Assembly: GCA_947494335.1 (NCBI GenBank)
Contig: CANLUT010000003.1
Span: forward strand, 261,381-325,380
From: Oligoflexales bacterium
Lineage (GTDB): Bacteria > Bdellovibrionota_B > Oligoflexia > Oligoflexales > RGVZ01
Length of the DNA: 64,000 nucleotides
Direction: 5' to 3'
In this document: piece after piece, positions 8,061-17,026 of the stretch
Position numbering within the stretch: position 1 is the first letter of the stretch
How the letters are laid out: each line of letters opens with the position of its first letter
Program-made: the position numbers and the translations under genes
The notes under the pieces: generated by a model
Seen by the model: the letters and a program-made list of their open reading frames with translations, nothing else
The model's database searches: none
What the model was told of the DNA's origin: nothing

Positions 8061-8210
8061 TTAATGATCCTTCTTGTTCATGGCGTCCAGATATCGTTCA
8101 AGCCGCCTGCGACTTGCTAGAAGCCAATATGAGTAGCCGATCGTGCAGAGGGCGCCTATAACGTATGCTGCAGCGATGTAGGGTGTAGGGTCAGTTTGTG
8201 GTCCGTACAT
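8061..8210 (-). CDS. ccmD: CcmD-like small membrane protein
   Basis: A 49-residue protein in the exact ccmD position, between ccmC (3 bases) and ccmE (4 bases). It reads MYGPQTDPTPYIAAAYVIG, followed by a membrane helix (ALCTIGYSYWLL) and a basic, amphipathic tail with RRRLERYLDAMNKKD. CcmD proteins have this form: a short N-terminus with PYIxxAY, one helix, then charged residues. In System I it helps release haem-loaded CcmE from the CcmABC complex. Confidence 0.85.
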   Translation of the reverse strand: MYGPQTDPTPYIAAAYVIGALCTIGYSYWLLASRRRLERYLDAMNKKDH

Positions 8211-8213
8211 AGA

Positions 8214-8891
8214 TTAAACCACTCCTCTCAGGGATTTTTCTTCGAGCGATTCCTGTAGACGGATGTTTTGTCTACGTACAAAGATCATTGAAAGACAAAC
8301 AATCACCATAATGGCGATTCCAGATAAAAGCAGTGCGAGCATGTCTCCATCCATCGTTGATCCTCCGCTCCGAAGAATCGTTTGCGGTTGATGAAGTGTT
8401 CGCCACCAGGTCACACTTTTGTAGATAATTGGTACGTCAACCGCAATCATCAAGCCAAGTATAGAGCAGCTGCGTACGCGGGACGGTCCTTCTGGTATTG
8501 CATTGTGAAGTAAAAGCCATCCGCCGTACATGAGTGCAAGTAAAAACGTCGTCGTCAAGCGAGCATCCCACGTCCACCAGGTGCCCCAAGTGGGCTTGCC
8601 CCAGATACTGCCAGTGGCGAGTGTCAAGATAGTGAAAACCAGCCCCACTTCGGTGGCTGCCTTTGACAGATCGAGCTTGGAAGAGTTGGGTGAGCGCAAG
8701 GCCAGGATGCTTGCTACAGCCAGTACAAACGCACTCGTGAAAGCGGCAAATGCCGCCGGTACATGCAAATAAATAATTCTGTAGACGTCACCCTGGGCAT
8801 CATCAACGGGGACCCAAAACCACGCCAGCAACCATTGCACAATCATGGCAATGATGGTTGCGACTAAACTTAAACGAGGCTTGTCAAACAT
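8214..8891 (-). CDS. ccmC: Haem exporter protein CcmC
   Basis: A multi-span membrane protein with the tryptophan-rich haem-handling motif WGTWWTWDARLT, and histidines in IYLHVPAA and LLHNAIPEG positions that ligate haem in the family. CcmC presents haem to CcmE. The ATG at 8891 has an AGAAGGA ribosome site; the frame extends six codons further to a TTG without one. It is about 225 residues long, normal for CcmC. It lies 53 bases after ccmB. Confidence 0.93.
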   Translation of the reverse strand: MFDKPRLSLVATIIAMIVQWLLAWFWVPVDDAQGDVYRIIYLHVPAAFAAFTSAFVLAVASILALRSPNSSKLDLSKAATEVGLVFTILTLATGSIWGKPTWGTWWTWDARLTTTFLLALMYGGWLLLHNAIPEGPSRVRSCSILGLMIAVDVPIIYKSVTWWRTLHQPQTILRSGGSTMDGDMLALLLSGIAIMVIVCLSMIFVRRQNIRLQESLEEKSLRGVV

Positions 8892-8944
8892 GTGTTCCTT
8901 CTCGACCAACCTGTCTCAATGCGTTCGCTCGGACTATAGTTGAG

Positions 8945-9649
8945 TTAGGGGTCTGTATCAACGCTTTCAGAGCCCAAAAGCAAGGTCATGGTCAAATATA
9001 TGGCATCAAAGGCGATCAGCATCGTTGCCCATCCGCGCATCGTATCGTCCCACTTATGGGTGTCAAGCCATTGTATTAATGCCTCGGACGCGCAAAGTAG
9101 GACCGGTATGGACAAAGGGAAATAGAGTAGGGGGAAAATAATTTGCTGACCGTCTGCTCGTAGGGTTATCGCAGCCAATAGAACACCAATCCCCGTAAGG
9201 CCCAGTAACGTCAAGAGACATCCGCCGAGTACGACAGGATCGGTGACAAGCGAAAAATCCTGACCTTGCAAAATAAGTGAGAGTAGCAACGTAAAAAAAG
9301 AGACTCCGGATCCAACTAGCAGAACGTGTAGGAGTTTCGCCAAAATAAATGCTGTCGAGTCAACTGGGCTCAGTCGCAGGTGTTCAAAGACCTTATCCTG
9401 ACGCTCTGCTTCAAACGTTCTGGATAGGGCAATCTGCATAGCAAAAAAAATTGCAAGCAACGATTCGGCGACCATCATTCGCGAGCGTATTTCTGGCGGC
9501 TGTTCAGGAATAGCGAATGAAAATAACAGCAGAATAATAGCGGCAAAGAATACAGGAGTAATAAGTCTCTCTTTTGCGGCGATATCAATTCTGAGGCTAT
9601 GCCTTAAAATAATGAGCGTCGATTGGAGCGATGAGGGATCGTGTGACAT
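8945..9649 (-). CDS. ccmB: Haem exporter protein CcmB
   Basis: The membrane subunit of the CcmAB transporter, 234 residues with six predicted hydrophobic segments. The family signature region is visible around EAERQDKVFEHLRLSPVDS and the following VGSGVSFFTLLLSL. CcmAB uses ATP to release haem-bound CcmE from CcmCD. It starts 2 bases after the ccmA stop, on the same strand. Confidence 0.9.
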   Translation of the reverse strand: MSHDPSSLQSTLIILRHSLRIDIAAKERLITPVFFAAIILLLFSFAIPEQPPEIRSRMMVAESLLAIFFAMQIALSRTFEAERQDKVFEHLRLSPVDSTAFILAKLLHVLLVGSGVSFFTLLLSLILQGQDFSLVTDPVVLGGCLLTLLGLTGIGVLLAAITLRADGQQIIFPLLYFPLSIPVLLCASEALIQWLDTHKWDDTMRGWATMLIAFDAIYLTMTLLLGSESVDTDP

Positions 9650-9651
9650 GT

Positions 9652-10272
9652 TCAGTTCCCTTGCCTCCCGAGCTTAATCGTCTCATGATCTAATCCAATC
9701 ATGAGGCGTTCGTCATGGGTCACAACAATGGCAGCTCCACCTGTTGCAATGTGCCGTTCAAGATTGTTGCGAAACTTTTGACAGGCTGCATCATCAAGTC
9801 CGAATAATGGCTCGTCTAAGATCCATAGCCTTGAGGCCTCGAGGTCGAGCCTGGCTAGTGCCAGTCTACGACGCATACCTGTCGAAAATCTTGAAATCGG
9901 TAGGTTCTCTTGAACCCAGACACCTGAAAGCCCCCAGTCAGATAACGCGGACTCAAGAACTTCATTGGGTAAGTTCCTGCCACGAAGCCTTAGCCAAAAT
10001 TCTAAATTGGCTGTTGCAGATAATGAAGGGATGAGGCCATTGGCGTCAGCAGCTATCCAGCTGGTCCAAGAGCGATAGTCGTTGGGTCCGTCAAAAATGA
10101 TCTCACCTTGAGCGCCTGAGATCAGGCCTGTGATCAGAGAAACTAAAGTACTCTTGCCTGAGCCATTTGCTCCCGCAATGCGAATGAGCGATCGATCACC
10201 AACTTCAAAAGAAAGATTTTCGAAGAGCGGTCGGTTTTTAAAAGCAAATGTTAGTCCCTGAACTTTCAGCAT
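9652..10272 (-). CDS. ccmA: Haem exporter ATP-binding protein CcmA
   Basis: A 206-residue ABC ATPase: Walker A GANGSGKST, signature FSTGMRRRLALARL (in place of the common LSGGQ, as often in CcmA), and Walker B LWILDEPLFGLD. It is the first gene of the ccm operon. About 200 bases upstream separate it from eutC, so a promoter should lie in that gap. Together with CcmB it powers CcmE release in cytochrome c biogenesis. Confidence 0.92.
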   Translation of the reverse strand: MLKVQGLTFAFKNRPLFENLSFEVGDRSLIRIAGANGSGKSTLVSLITGLISGAQGEIIFDGPNDYRSWTSWIAADANGLIPSLSATANLEFWLRLRGRNLPNEVLESALSDWGLSGVWVQENLPISRFSTGMRRRLALARLDLEASRLWILDEPLFGLDDAACQKFRNNLERHIATGGAAIVVTHDERLMIGLDHETIKLGRQGN

Positions 10273-10480
10273 GGCCGGGGAGTATAGCTAAGGAGGTGAA
10301 TGGATGCTACGGGATTGTCCACCGTTTGCCGGGGATTTAAAGATCTAGAAATATTGACTTAATTTCGCAGCAAGGCGGGGTTGTCACATGAGAAGGCGCT
10401 TCATTGGGACGGTCCATTGCCTGAACAGTGAATTCGTCTTCTTGAGCAGAGCTCTGGAAAAAATATAAAGCCTTGATGCC

Positions 10481-11230
10481 TTATTTCTTCGCGAGAGATG
10501 GGTACTCGATTTTAAGATCGACGCCGCTTAGTTGACGGTGAAACGATGTTTTGATGAGATGATCAGCCATGATGGCGGCACCCTCCGGCGATATACCCGA
10601 CGCATGTATGTTTGAAATACAGTTGCGGCAAGCGTCCGTGTTTTCCGCTCGGGGTTTGAATGTATAATAGATGCTGAGTGATTCCGCAGATGCCAGGCCA
10701 GGTCGTTCTCCGATTAGCATCACAACAGATTTTGCTCCCAAAGCTTCGCCGATATTATCGCCAAGTCCGACGCGTGCATATTTAGCTAATACGACGGGGC
10801 CGAGTGATAATCCCGATTGTTTTAACAGTTGCATAAAATGATCGACAAAAGGTTTGCCGTTTTCGTGCACCGCGTGAGCTGAAAGTCCGTCAGCAATCAC
10901 TAGAATTAAATCGCATTGATCGGTCTTTTTCTGTCCAAGCACACTGTCTGACGAGGTATTTAGCGATCGTCCCAAATCAGGATTTAGTAGAAACTCCTGC
11001 TTTGATCGGCATCTCGACTGGACGTCCACAAAGTTTAAATTGGAAGTCTGTAGATACTCTCTCATAGCAGTGAAATCGACTTCACTCCAGACGCTGTCAC
11101 GAGCCTTCGAGTGTGCCAAGCGAAAATTTAGGACTTCGTTCGTGGGTGTGCCATGTCCTGCGCGTCCCAGAGCAATCCGCGCATGAGTAAATCGTTTCAG
11201 AAAAGACCATGGATCATGACTGGATGTCAT
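10481..11230 (-). CDS. eutC: Ethanolamine ammonia-lyase small subunit EutC
   Basis: The light chain of the adenosylcobalamin-dependent lyase that converts ethanolamine to acetaldehyde and ammonia. The start region DPWSFLKRFTHARIALGRAG is diagnostic, and GDNIGEALGAKSVVMLIGERPG plus AENTDACRNCISNI match the conserved core and C-terminal cysteine region. The length of 249 residues is slightly short compared with about 295 in E. coli, as in many short EutC proteins. Its ATG overlaps the eutB stop (ATGA). The 10273-10480 gap downstream holds no gene that I can see. Confidence 0.95.
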   Translation of the reverse strand: MTSSHDPWSFLKRFTHARIALGRAGHGTPTNEVLNFRLAHSKARDSVWSEVDFTAMREYLQTSNLNFVDVQSRCRSKQEFLLNPDLGRSLNTSSDSVLGQKKTDQCDLILVIADGLSAHAVHENGKPFVDHFMQLLKQSGLSLGPVVLAKYARVGLGDNIGEALGAKSVVMLIGERPGLASAESLSIYYTFKPRAENTDACRNCISNIHASGISPEGAAIMADHLIKTSFHRQLSGVDLKIEYPSLAKK

Positions 11231-12627
11231 AGATCACCCGATGGAAGTAGTTTTGTAGCTTGTGTCAAGAATGAGCCTTGAAGCTGTTTGGAATAGGACA
11301 GTCTCCCTTGGTTGTCTGAAAGGCCGAGTCTCTGCATCCAAAGGTCAAATTCAGGGGCGGGCTTTAGCCTTAATGTTTCGCGAATGTATTGAGCGTCGTG
11401 AAATGACGTAGATTGGTAGTTGAGCATGATGTCATCAGCCCCTGGAACGCCCATGAAATAATTACAGCCAGCAACTGCCAGTAGCGTCATCAAATTGTCC
11501 ATATCATCTTGGTCGGCTTGAGCGTGATTGGTGTAACAAACATCGCACCCCATCGGTAAGCGCAGCATTTTGGCACAGAAGTGGTCCTCCAGCCCAGCGC
11601 GTGTAATCTGTTTGCCATCGTAAAGGTATTCCGGTCCAATGAACCCAACTACTGTATTCACTAGGAATGGATTGAACAATCTCGCAACTCCATATGCTCT
11701 AGCTTCAAGGGTTTGCTGATCGACGTTGTGATGCCCGCGGGCTGAAAGACATGATCCTTGGCCGGTTTCAAAGTACATGACCTGGCCTTGGCCTCTTGAT
11801 AAAGATTGACCCGCATCCATGGCTTCTCTCAAGATCGATAAGTTAATGCCGTAGCTCTGATTGGTTTTTTCAGTGCCTGCTATTGATTGAAAAATCAGGT
11901 CCACCGGACAGCCGCGATTAATTGCCTCGATCTGGTTAGTCACATGACCGAGGACGCAGGATTGAGTGGGAATGTCCATGCTTGAGATAATGTGATCAAG
12001 AGTCTTTAGAAGCTCGGTCATACGGTCAATGCTGTCTGTCGCGGGATTTATTCCAATAACAGCGTCTCCGCAACCGTACAGAAGACCGTCAATTGTGGCA
12101 GCAATGATGGCTTTGATGTTATCGGTTGGATGATTTGGCTGCAATCGAATGGCCAGGTGCCCTTTCTTACCAACTGATGAGCGAAACTTTGTTACGACCT
12201 CGATTTTGGCAGCTACAGAGATCAAGTCTTGATTTCTCATGAGCTTGCTTACTGCAGCCAGCATTTCAGGAGTGAGACCCGGAGCAAGCTTGACGAGCTC
12301 CTCGTCAGTAGTTTTTTCTTGGAGCAAATGCTCTCTAAATTGTCCCACAGTCAAATGCGACACGGGGCGAAAAGCATCTTGATCCCAGGAGTCACAGATA
12401 GCCCTAGTCACTTCATCAATTTCGTAAGGAATGAGATGTTCGGAAGCAAAAATCCTGAGCGGGAGATCGGCCATGCAAATTTGTGCTGCAACACGCTCTT
12501 CTTCGCTTTTTGCTGCAATGCCGGCTAGTACGTCTCCTGATCTCAGCGGTGAGGCTTTAGCCATTAAATCGGCGAGGGATGAGAACCGGTAAGTTTTGTT
12601 TCCGATAGATGTTTTAAAAGAGCCCAA
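11227..12627 (-). CDS. eutB: Ethanolamine ammonia-lyase large subunit EutB
   Basis: The heavy chain with the substrate and cobalamin site. Strong family matches include LRSGDVLAGIAAKS, YFETGQGSCLSA, NTVVGFIGPEYLYDG, MGCDVCYTNHAQADQDD and CNYFMGVPGADDIMLNYQ. The start is TTG, with only a weak AGAAAG site, but the alignment of the N-terminus with EutB supports it. The length of 466 residues is normal. No microcompartment, aldehyde dehydrogenase, EutA or transporter gene is near, so the pair appears to work as a plain cytoplasmic ethanolamine catabolic enzyme. Confidence 0.95.
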   Translation of the reverse strand: MGSFKTSIGNKTYRFSSLADLMAKASPLRSGDVLAGIAAKSEEERVAAQICMADLPLRIFASEHLIPYEIDEVTRAICDSWDQDAFRPVSHLTVGQFREHLLQEKTTDEELVKLAPGLTPEMLAAVSKLMRNQDLISVAAKIEVVTKFRSSVGKKGHLAIRLQPNHPTDNIKAIIAATIDGLLYGCGDAVIGINPATDSIDRMTELLKTLDHIISSMDIPTQSCVLGHVTNQIEAINRGCPVDLIFQSIAGTEKTNQSYGINLSILREAMDAGQSLSRGQGQVMYFETGQGSCLSARGHHNVDQQTLEARAYGVARLFNPFLVNTVVGFIGPEYLYDGKQITRAGLEDHFCAKMLRLPMGCDVCYTNHAQADQDDMDNLMTLLAVAGCNYFMGVPGADDIMLNYQSTSFHDAQYIRETLRLKPAPEFDLWMQRLGLSDNQGRLSYSKQLQGSFLTQATKLLPSGDL

Positions 12628-12733
12628 ATTAAAAATCTTTCTAGCAATCAGTTAGTATTCGCAGTGACCCGTGATTCTGTCACTGTGCTAGAATATCACG
12701 AAATTTGTTTTGCTCATTAACGGAAGGTGTTAA

Positions 12734-13786
12734 TTGAGGGAAAAAAATCAAAGATTATCTCTACGGCACTTGGTACTTCGTCTTCTTGTGATAATGACGA
12801 TTCAAGTCCCCTGCTCATTTGCAGTCCCGGAATCCGACCTCTTGAAGACCTGGAGAGATATCTATGGTGATTGGCAAAAGACGAATTGCGTTTGGCTTCG
12901 CTATGAGTCCAGTAGTGGAAAAAAGACGGGATTCGCACGATGCGGAGTTGGAAATAAGCCGGTAGTGATCCTACCGGGGTATAGTGAGCCGGCGCTAAAG
13001 TACATGGAAGCGGTTTACGATCTAATTAAAGCGGATACGGGCCTCGGTCCTTTTTATGTTTGGGAGTTACCAGGGCAGGGAACCAGTGATCGACTGGGTC
13101 CGACAGCTTATTTGGTCCATGTTGACACTCCAGACAGGTACATCGATGACTTTCTAAGATTTATGGAGAAAGAGGTCAGGTCTAGATATTCATCAAAGCC
13201 AATTCTTGTGGCTCATTCTACAGGTGCCCTCATTGCTTTCAATGCAGCCGCACGGCGGTCGGGTGATATCTCTAGGATCGTTGCGCTATCGCCGTTAGTC
13301 CGGCCCGCCCTTCCTTTGCCAAGTAGCATTGTCGGTTTGATTGCTCAATTCTATAGATGGTTTGGATTTGGTTCCTCCTCCGTATGGGGGCAATCGTCTA
13401 AGCCTGTTGAAGATCAAAGGTACGCTACAAATAAATCGACAGATTCTAGCGTCAGGTGGAGCATTTCACATAGTGTCTTAGTTGAAAACCCGAATCTTTT
13501 CAGCCACGGCGTTAGCTGGGATTGGCTTTCATCGGTATTGGATCGAGGAGATGATATTCTCGCCAATTATAGATACATAAATCTTCCGGTGACGATCATG
13601 AAACCGGAATCAGATTTTTATGTCAGTGGAGCGGCATCTGACGCTTTCTGTAAAAATCTCGCCGACTGCTCATCGACAATAATTGCTGGGAATATGCACG
13701 AACTGCTGCAGCTATCTGACAGTAAGCGAAACGTGGTTATGAGTGCAATTCTTAATAAAATAAGTTCAGTACCTGATAGCAACTAA
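12734..13786 (+). CDS. Exported alpha/beta hydrolase (lysophospholipase-like)
   Basis: A 350-residue protein with an N-terminal signal peptide (hydrophobic LVLRLLVIMTIQV then CSFAVPESD). The hydrolase fold shows the oxyanion region VVILPGYSEP, the nucleophile elbow VAHSTGALIAF with serine in A-H-S-T-G, and a late histidine in GNMHELLQ. This is the layout of monoglyceride lipases and lysophospholipase L2-type enzymes. The start is TTG with a GGAAGG ribosome site. It precedes a phospholipid methyltransferase-like gene, which fits a role in lipid turnover, but the substrate is not shown by the sequence. Confidence 0.78.
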   Translation: MREKNQRLSLRHLVLRLLVIMTIQVPCSFAVPESDLLKTWRDIYGDWQKTNCVWLRYESSSGKKTGFARCGVGNKPVVILPGYSEPALKYMEAVYDLIKADTGLGPFYVWELPGQGTSDRLGPTAYLVHVDTPDRYIDDFLRFMEKEVRSRYSSKPILVAHSTGALIAFNAAARRSGDISRIVALSPLVRPALPLPSSIVGLIAQFYRWFGFGSSSVWGQSSKPVEDQRYATNKSTDSSVRWSISHSVLVENPNLFSHGVSWDWLSSVLDRGDDILANYRYINLPVTIMKPESDFYVSGAASDAFCKNLADCSSTIIAGNMHELLQLSDSKRNVVMSAILNKISSVPDSN

Positions 13787-13924
13787 TCTATCACTCTTGT
13801 GCCTATAAACGCATTTGTTGTCATTTCATGCACGGTTCTGATTTTGCTAGTTGCATGGCGCTTTCTCAGATAAAGATTTCTGTCGGTTGTTATTCGCCAA
13901 GCCAACCACCTGCGGAGGTTTTTG

Positions 13925-14506
13925 ATGAGAACACACGAAGACCAGTTTTTATTTCTGAATGAATTCATACGCCATCCGCTGCGAGTGGCAGCTGTTCAGC
14001 CATCATCCGAGGCCTTCGTCAACGATCTGCTAGCGGGTGTGTCCTTTGAGAAAGATGGTGTGTTTGTTGAGTATGGTGCTGGAACAGGGGTTGTGTCCGC
14101 GGAGATCTGCAGGCGAATGTCAAACGGATCATTTTGTGTTGCAGTCGAGCCCAATAAGTCGTTCTGTGATTTTTTGAATAATGTTGATAGTCGGATGCGT
14201 GTCATCTGTGACTTTGCAGAAAACGCAAGCGAGAAGATACTTGAGCTCTACGGTCCTGCAGATGTTATTCTGGCAGGGTTACCGTTTTCACTTATGTCTG
14301 AGGAGACAATATCTGTCATTCTAAAAGAAGCTAAGAATCTCCTCGTTTCAGATGGCGAGTTGCGCTTATTTTTCTATGCGCACTCTCTTTTAGTTCCTAA
14401 AGTTCAAAGGATGTTGGATTCAGTGTTTGAGGTATTTTCTCTGACTTGGACCAGCGTCTCGTGGAATAATATTCCCCCAATGGCGGTTGTTCGCTGTCTA
14501 AATTAG
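13925..14506 (+). CDS. Phospholipid N-methyltransferase-like (PmtA type) methyltransferase
   Basis: A soluble SAM-dependent methyltransferase of 193 residues. It begins FLNEFIRHPLRVAAVQPSS, which is typical of PmtA-like and KsgA-related phosphatidylethanolamine methyltransferases, then VEYGAGTGVVSAEI (SAM motif I), VAVEPN, and ILAGLPFSLM. PmtA enzymes convert phosphatidylethanolamine stepwise to phosphatidylcholine. The ATG at 13925 has a GCGGAGG ribosome site. The 138-base gap to the hydrolase holds no gene. The substrate is inferred from family resemblance only. Confidence 0.75.
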   Translation: MRTHEDQFLFLNEFIRHPLRVAAVQPSSEAFVNDLLAGVSFEKDGVFVEYGAGTGVVSAEICRRMSNGSFCVAVEPNKSFCDFLNNVDSRMRVICDFAENASEKILELYGPADVILAGLPFSLMSEETISVILKEAKNLLVSDGELRLFFYAHSLLVPKVQRMLDSVFEVFSLTWTSVSWNNIPPMAVVRCLN

Positions 14507-14525
14507 TGCTTACCGAAGGGGAGAA

Positions 14526-15683
14526 TTAGTCGAGTACCTTTTCACCCCGCATATCTAAAGATGTAGCGAAACTAAATCCGTCAGGAATGCTGATTCCTAC
14601 ATACATTTCCTTTAAATCGTCCCATGAAACCGAGTAGAACCCTGAGGATCCATCGTATCGGCCCCAGGTATTTTCGATTTTGAGACGTTCGATTCGTGAT
14701 TTTGAATCAAGGCGGTAACCAACGATATTAACGACATGACCGTCAATATGTCCGACCAGTGGTTTTTGGATCACGGTCATGATTCCATTTTTGATGCGGA
14801 TTCCAGAGTCGCTCCAGTTGACTGAGAGTAAAACACTGCGTCCCGAGGAAATTTCATGAACGATCGCTTTTTCAATATTTTCCCAGCTGGTTAAAAATCC
14901 GTTTTGAACCGTCTGAAGGTGTTCCTTAGTTGGTTTGCTTGGATAATGTGGCTTGGCCAGGTAAATTACATATGCTTCAGGATCTTCTGGAGCAAACGTT
15001 TTAGCAAATTCCAAAGGAGATGTTTTCTTGCCATCGAACATAAACCAGGTGGGTTGGTGAACGTTATATGTTTTTAAAAGAGATTTGAAATGACTCTCTG
15101 CAGATGCCAGCAGGGGTTTTGTGTCTTTGCCCTGGATGTTGTGTTCTTTAAACTTTTGGCGATACTGCAGGGCGATTTCGTTCAACTCAACTGCCATCTG
15201 ACCCCACTTGTTCGCTGGTTGTGACCAAGTTTTTTCCGGCATAACTCCGTAACGTCGAGCGAGTTGCCGAACTTCATTCATTTCTCCTCCGGATTCTAAC
15301 TCTGCTGAGATAACTTTTGCGCCTTGAATAATACGATAAAATCTCTCATGAAGGCTCGACATCATCATGTGTTCAGCTGATAAGGCGAGGCCCTTGCCGG
15401 TTTTCTTGTAGTGGGCAAACTCAAGTTCCTTGATTCCCGCCTGTAGCCAGCAGGTATTCAGCCAGTTTGTCAGGCGCCTCGATACATCGGGCAGTTCCTT
15501 GGTCATCCTGAATTCCGGAAGATGGCTTTTCGAGTTTTCCGAGCGCTTAACAGGGTCTTTTTCAGAGCCTGAAAGGACAGATGGCGAAGTTATCTGTGTT
15601 CCGCGACATCCACTTAAAAGGGACAAGATCAGAAGGGAGTGGCTGAGTCTATTTTTTAATTGTGGGACGCTTTGAAAGGTCAT
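14526..15683 (-). CDS. Papain-like (C1B, bleomycin hydrolase type) cysteine peptidase lipoprotein
   Basis: The chosen ATG follows AGGAG, and the signal peptide ends in SLLSGC, a strong lipobox. The papain triad is recognisable: cysteine in LNTCWLQAG (like RCWxF in bleomycin hydrolase), histidine in HVVNIVGYRLD and asparagine in IENTWGRYDG. The DALSAEHMM-like stretch (LALSAEHMMMS) also fits the C1B family. C1B peptidases are normally cytoplasmic aminopeptidases; this one should sit in the envelope. It follows an outer-membrane protein gene by 14 bases, so the two are likely one operon. Confidence 0.8.
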   Translation of the reverse strand: MTFQSVPQLKNRLSHSLLILSLLSGCRGTQITSPSVLSGSEKDPVKRSENSKSHLPEFRMTKELPDVSRRLTNWLNTCWLQAGIKELEFAHYKKTGKGLALSAEHMMMSSLHERFYRIIQGAKVISAELESGGEMNEVRQLARRYGVMPEKTWSQPANKWGQMAVELNEIALQYRQKFKEHNIQGKDTKPLLASAESHFKSLLKTYNVHQPTWFMFDGKKTSPLEFAKTFAPEDPEAYVIYLAKPHYPSKPTKEHLQTVQNGFLTSWENIEKAIVHEISSGRSVLLSVNWSDSGIRIKNGIMTVIQKPLVGHIDGHVVNIVGYRLDSKSRIERLKIENTWGRYDGSSGFYSVSWDDLKEMYVGISIPDGFSFATSLDMRGEKVLD

Positions 15684-15697
15684 CAAAACTCCTGTGA

Positions 15698-16876
15698 TCA
15701 CATGGATCCAAGATCAATATAGATAATGGCGGTAGTTCTGCGCTCGATCTCGCGATGATTGTTGATCCCAATATCAACAGCATTGGTCGAGGCTTCAACT
15801 CCGATTAGTCCTAGGTTCAGATGAGCCCCAGCACTCCATCCTGCATCATTGCCCCCAACACGAAGACCCAGAGGGCTTTTGCTATATCCATCCCCGAGCA
15901 GAAGTTCGAGGCCCCCGCGAATTTTTTTGCGAGCCGCCATGTGTTTTTGCGTGAGATATCCTCCCTCGAGGATAAAATTAAGGCGCCCAATTTTTCCAAG
16001 AGCTGGTGATATTGAGAATCCCGCTGTTAGGTCCTCATCATAGGTAAGAGGCTCGTCTTCCGAGTTAGTAGCTGTGTTTTGCGTATTTCCAAGGTTTCGC
16101 GCAACCAGTGAGAATGCCGGGTTCGCTGCCTTCGGGATTCGAATTGTGATTCCTGCATTCAGTGATTTTGCAGCGAATTCACTTCGATTTTCTTTGAGAA
16201 TTTTTTTTCGCTGATAAGAGTCGACCATATCGACGTAGTCGAATGTGCCTGATGTTTCTTCAATAGTACCGTAAGCTTGCGAGACCCCGAGCAACACGCG
16301 CTTTGACTTGTCTGAGGCCGAGGCGCCCAGCATTATGCCACTAAATGACCGGTATCGTAATTTTACTTGTCCTGAGTCGTCACCTACCGGAACAGCGGCG
16401 AGCTGATGATCGACTACAGGGACTATGGCGGTATTACCGATAAAAAGACCTAGGGGCACAATCGACGCGCGCGCAAACTGCCGCTTACCGGAGTGGGCAT
16501 CGATAATCGCTGCTCCTGTATTAGCGTCATTTTGGGCCTGTTGCGCATTAAATTCAGAGCGTACAGTGCCAGCATTCTGATTGAGACTACCGGCCGCGTA
16601 TGGAAAATAGAGTGATTTGACCATTGATGATCCATCACTTTTGCTGTTGAGACCGAGTCCAGCAATACTAGCCGGGTTGTAGTACAGAGCGTCAAGGCGA
16701 TCGGCAAGAGTGCTGAGAGCACCGCCCAGTCCTGCAGCCCGGCAAGAGGCAAAGGGAGATGGATCAAGCACAGTATCCGTATTAGGCAAGGAAGATGTAC
16801 TTGTTTGCGCGTATGCGAACTGCGACAAGCCAGCAAAAAATAGCCAGATGCTAACTTTTCCAGTTATTGGTTCCAA
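15698..16876 (-). CDS. Outer-membrane beta-barrel protein (PorV/FadL-like)
   Basis: A 392-residue protein with a signal peptide ending AYAQ. The conserved start of the barrel, CRAAGLGGALSTLADRLDALYYNPASIAGL, matches the FadL/PorV/PorQ type in which a YNPA element follows the first strand. The rest alternates hydrophobic and polar residues and ends in an aromatic-rich strand (RRTTAIIYIDLGSM). The start is TTG with a strong GAGGAGGGG site. It probably shares a transcript with the C1B lipoprotein. The cargo is unknown. Confidence 0.78.
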   Translation of the reverse strand: MEPITGKVSIWLFFAGLSQFAYAQTSTSSLPNTDTVLDPSPFASCRAAGLGGALSTLADRLDALYYNPASIAGLGLNSKSDGSSMVKSLYFPYAAGSLNQNAGTVRSEFNAQQAQNDANTGAAIIDAHSGKRQFARASIVPLGLFIGNTAIVPVVDHQLAAVPVGDDSGQVKLRYRSFSGIMLGASASDKSKRVLLGVSQAYGTIEETSGTFDYVDMVDSYQRKKILKENRSEFAAKSLNAGITIRIPKAANPAFSLVARNLGNTQNTATNSEDEPLTYDEDLTAGFSISPALGKIGRLNFILEGGYLTQKHMAARKKIRGGLELLLGDGYSKSPLGLRVGGNDAGWSAGAHLNLGLIGVEASTNAVDIGINNHREIERRTTAIIYIDLGSM

Positions 16877-17026
16877 ACGTCCCCTCCTCGTGGCCTTTTA
16901 AAGGGCCAGGTTAGGTATCGGGGAGCTTGTTAAAAACTATAGGGAAAATGGCAAAATAACCGCATTAATACAGTGATTACGGGTATTTAGGAGTTATAAA
17001 ACAGCTGCTGAGATGGTCGTCCAAGT

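Noticed and set aside
1195-10349. The 14-base sequence TTTAAAGATCTAGA occurs at 1195-1208 and 10336-10349, each about 65-70 bases upstream of a minus-strand gene (FKBP, ccmA).
   Set aside because: Several shared 14-mers are expected by chance in 64 kb, and the flanks do not align.
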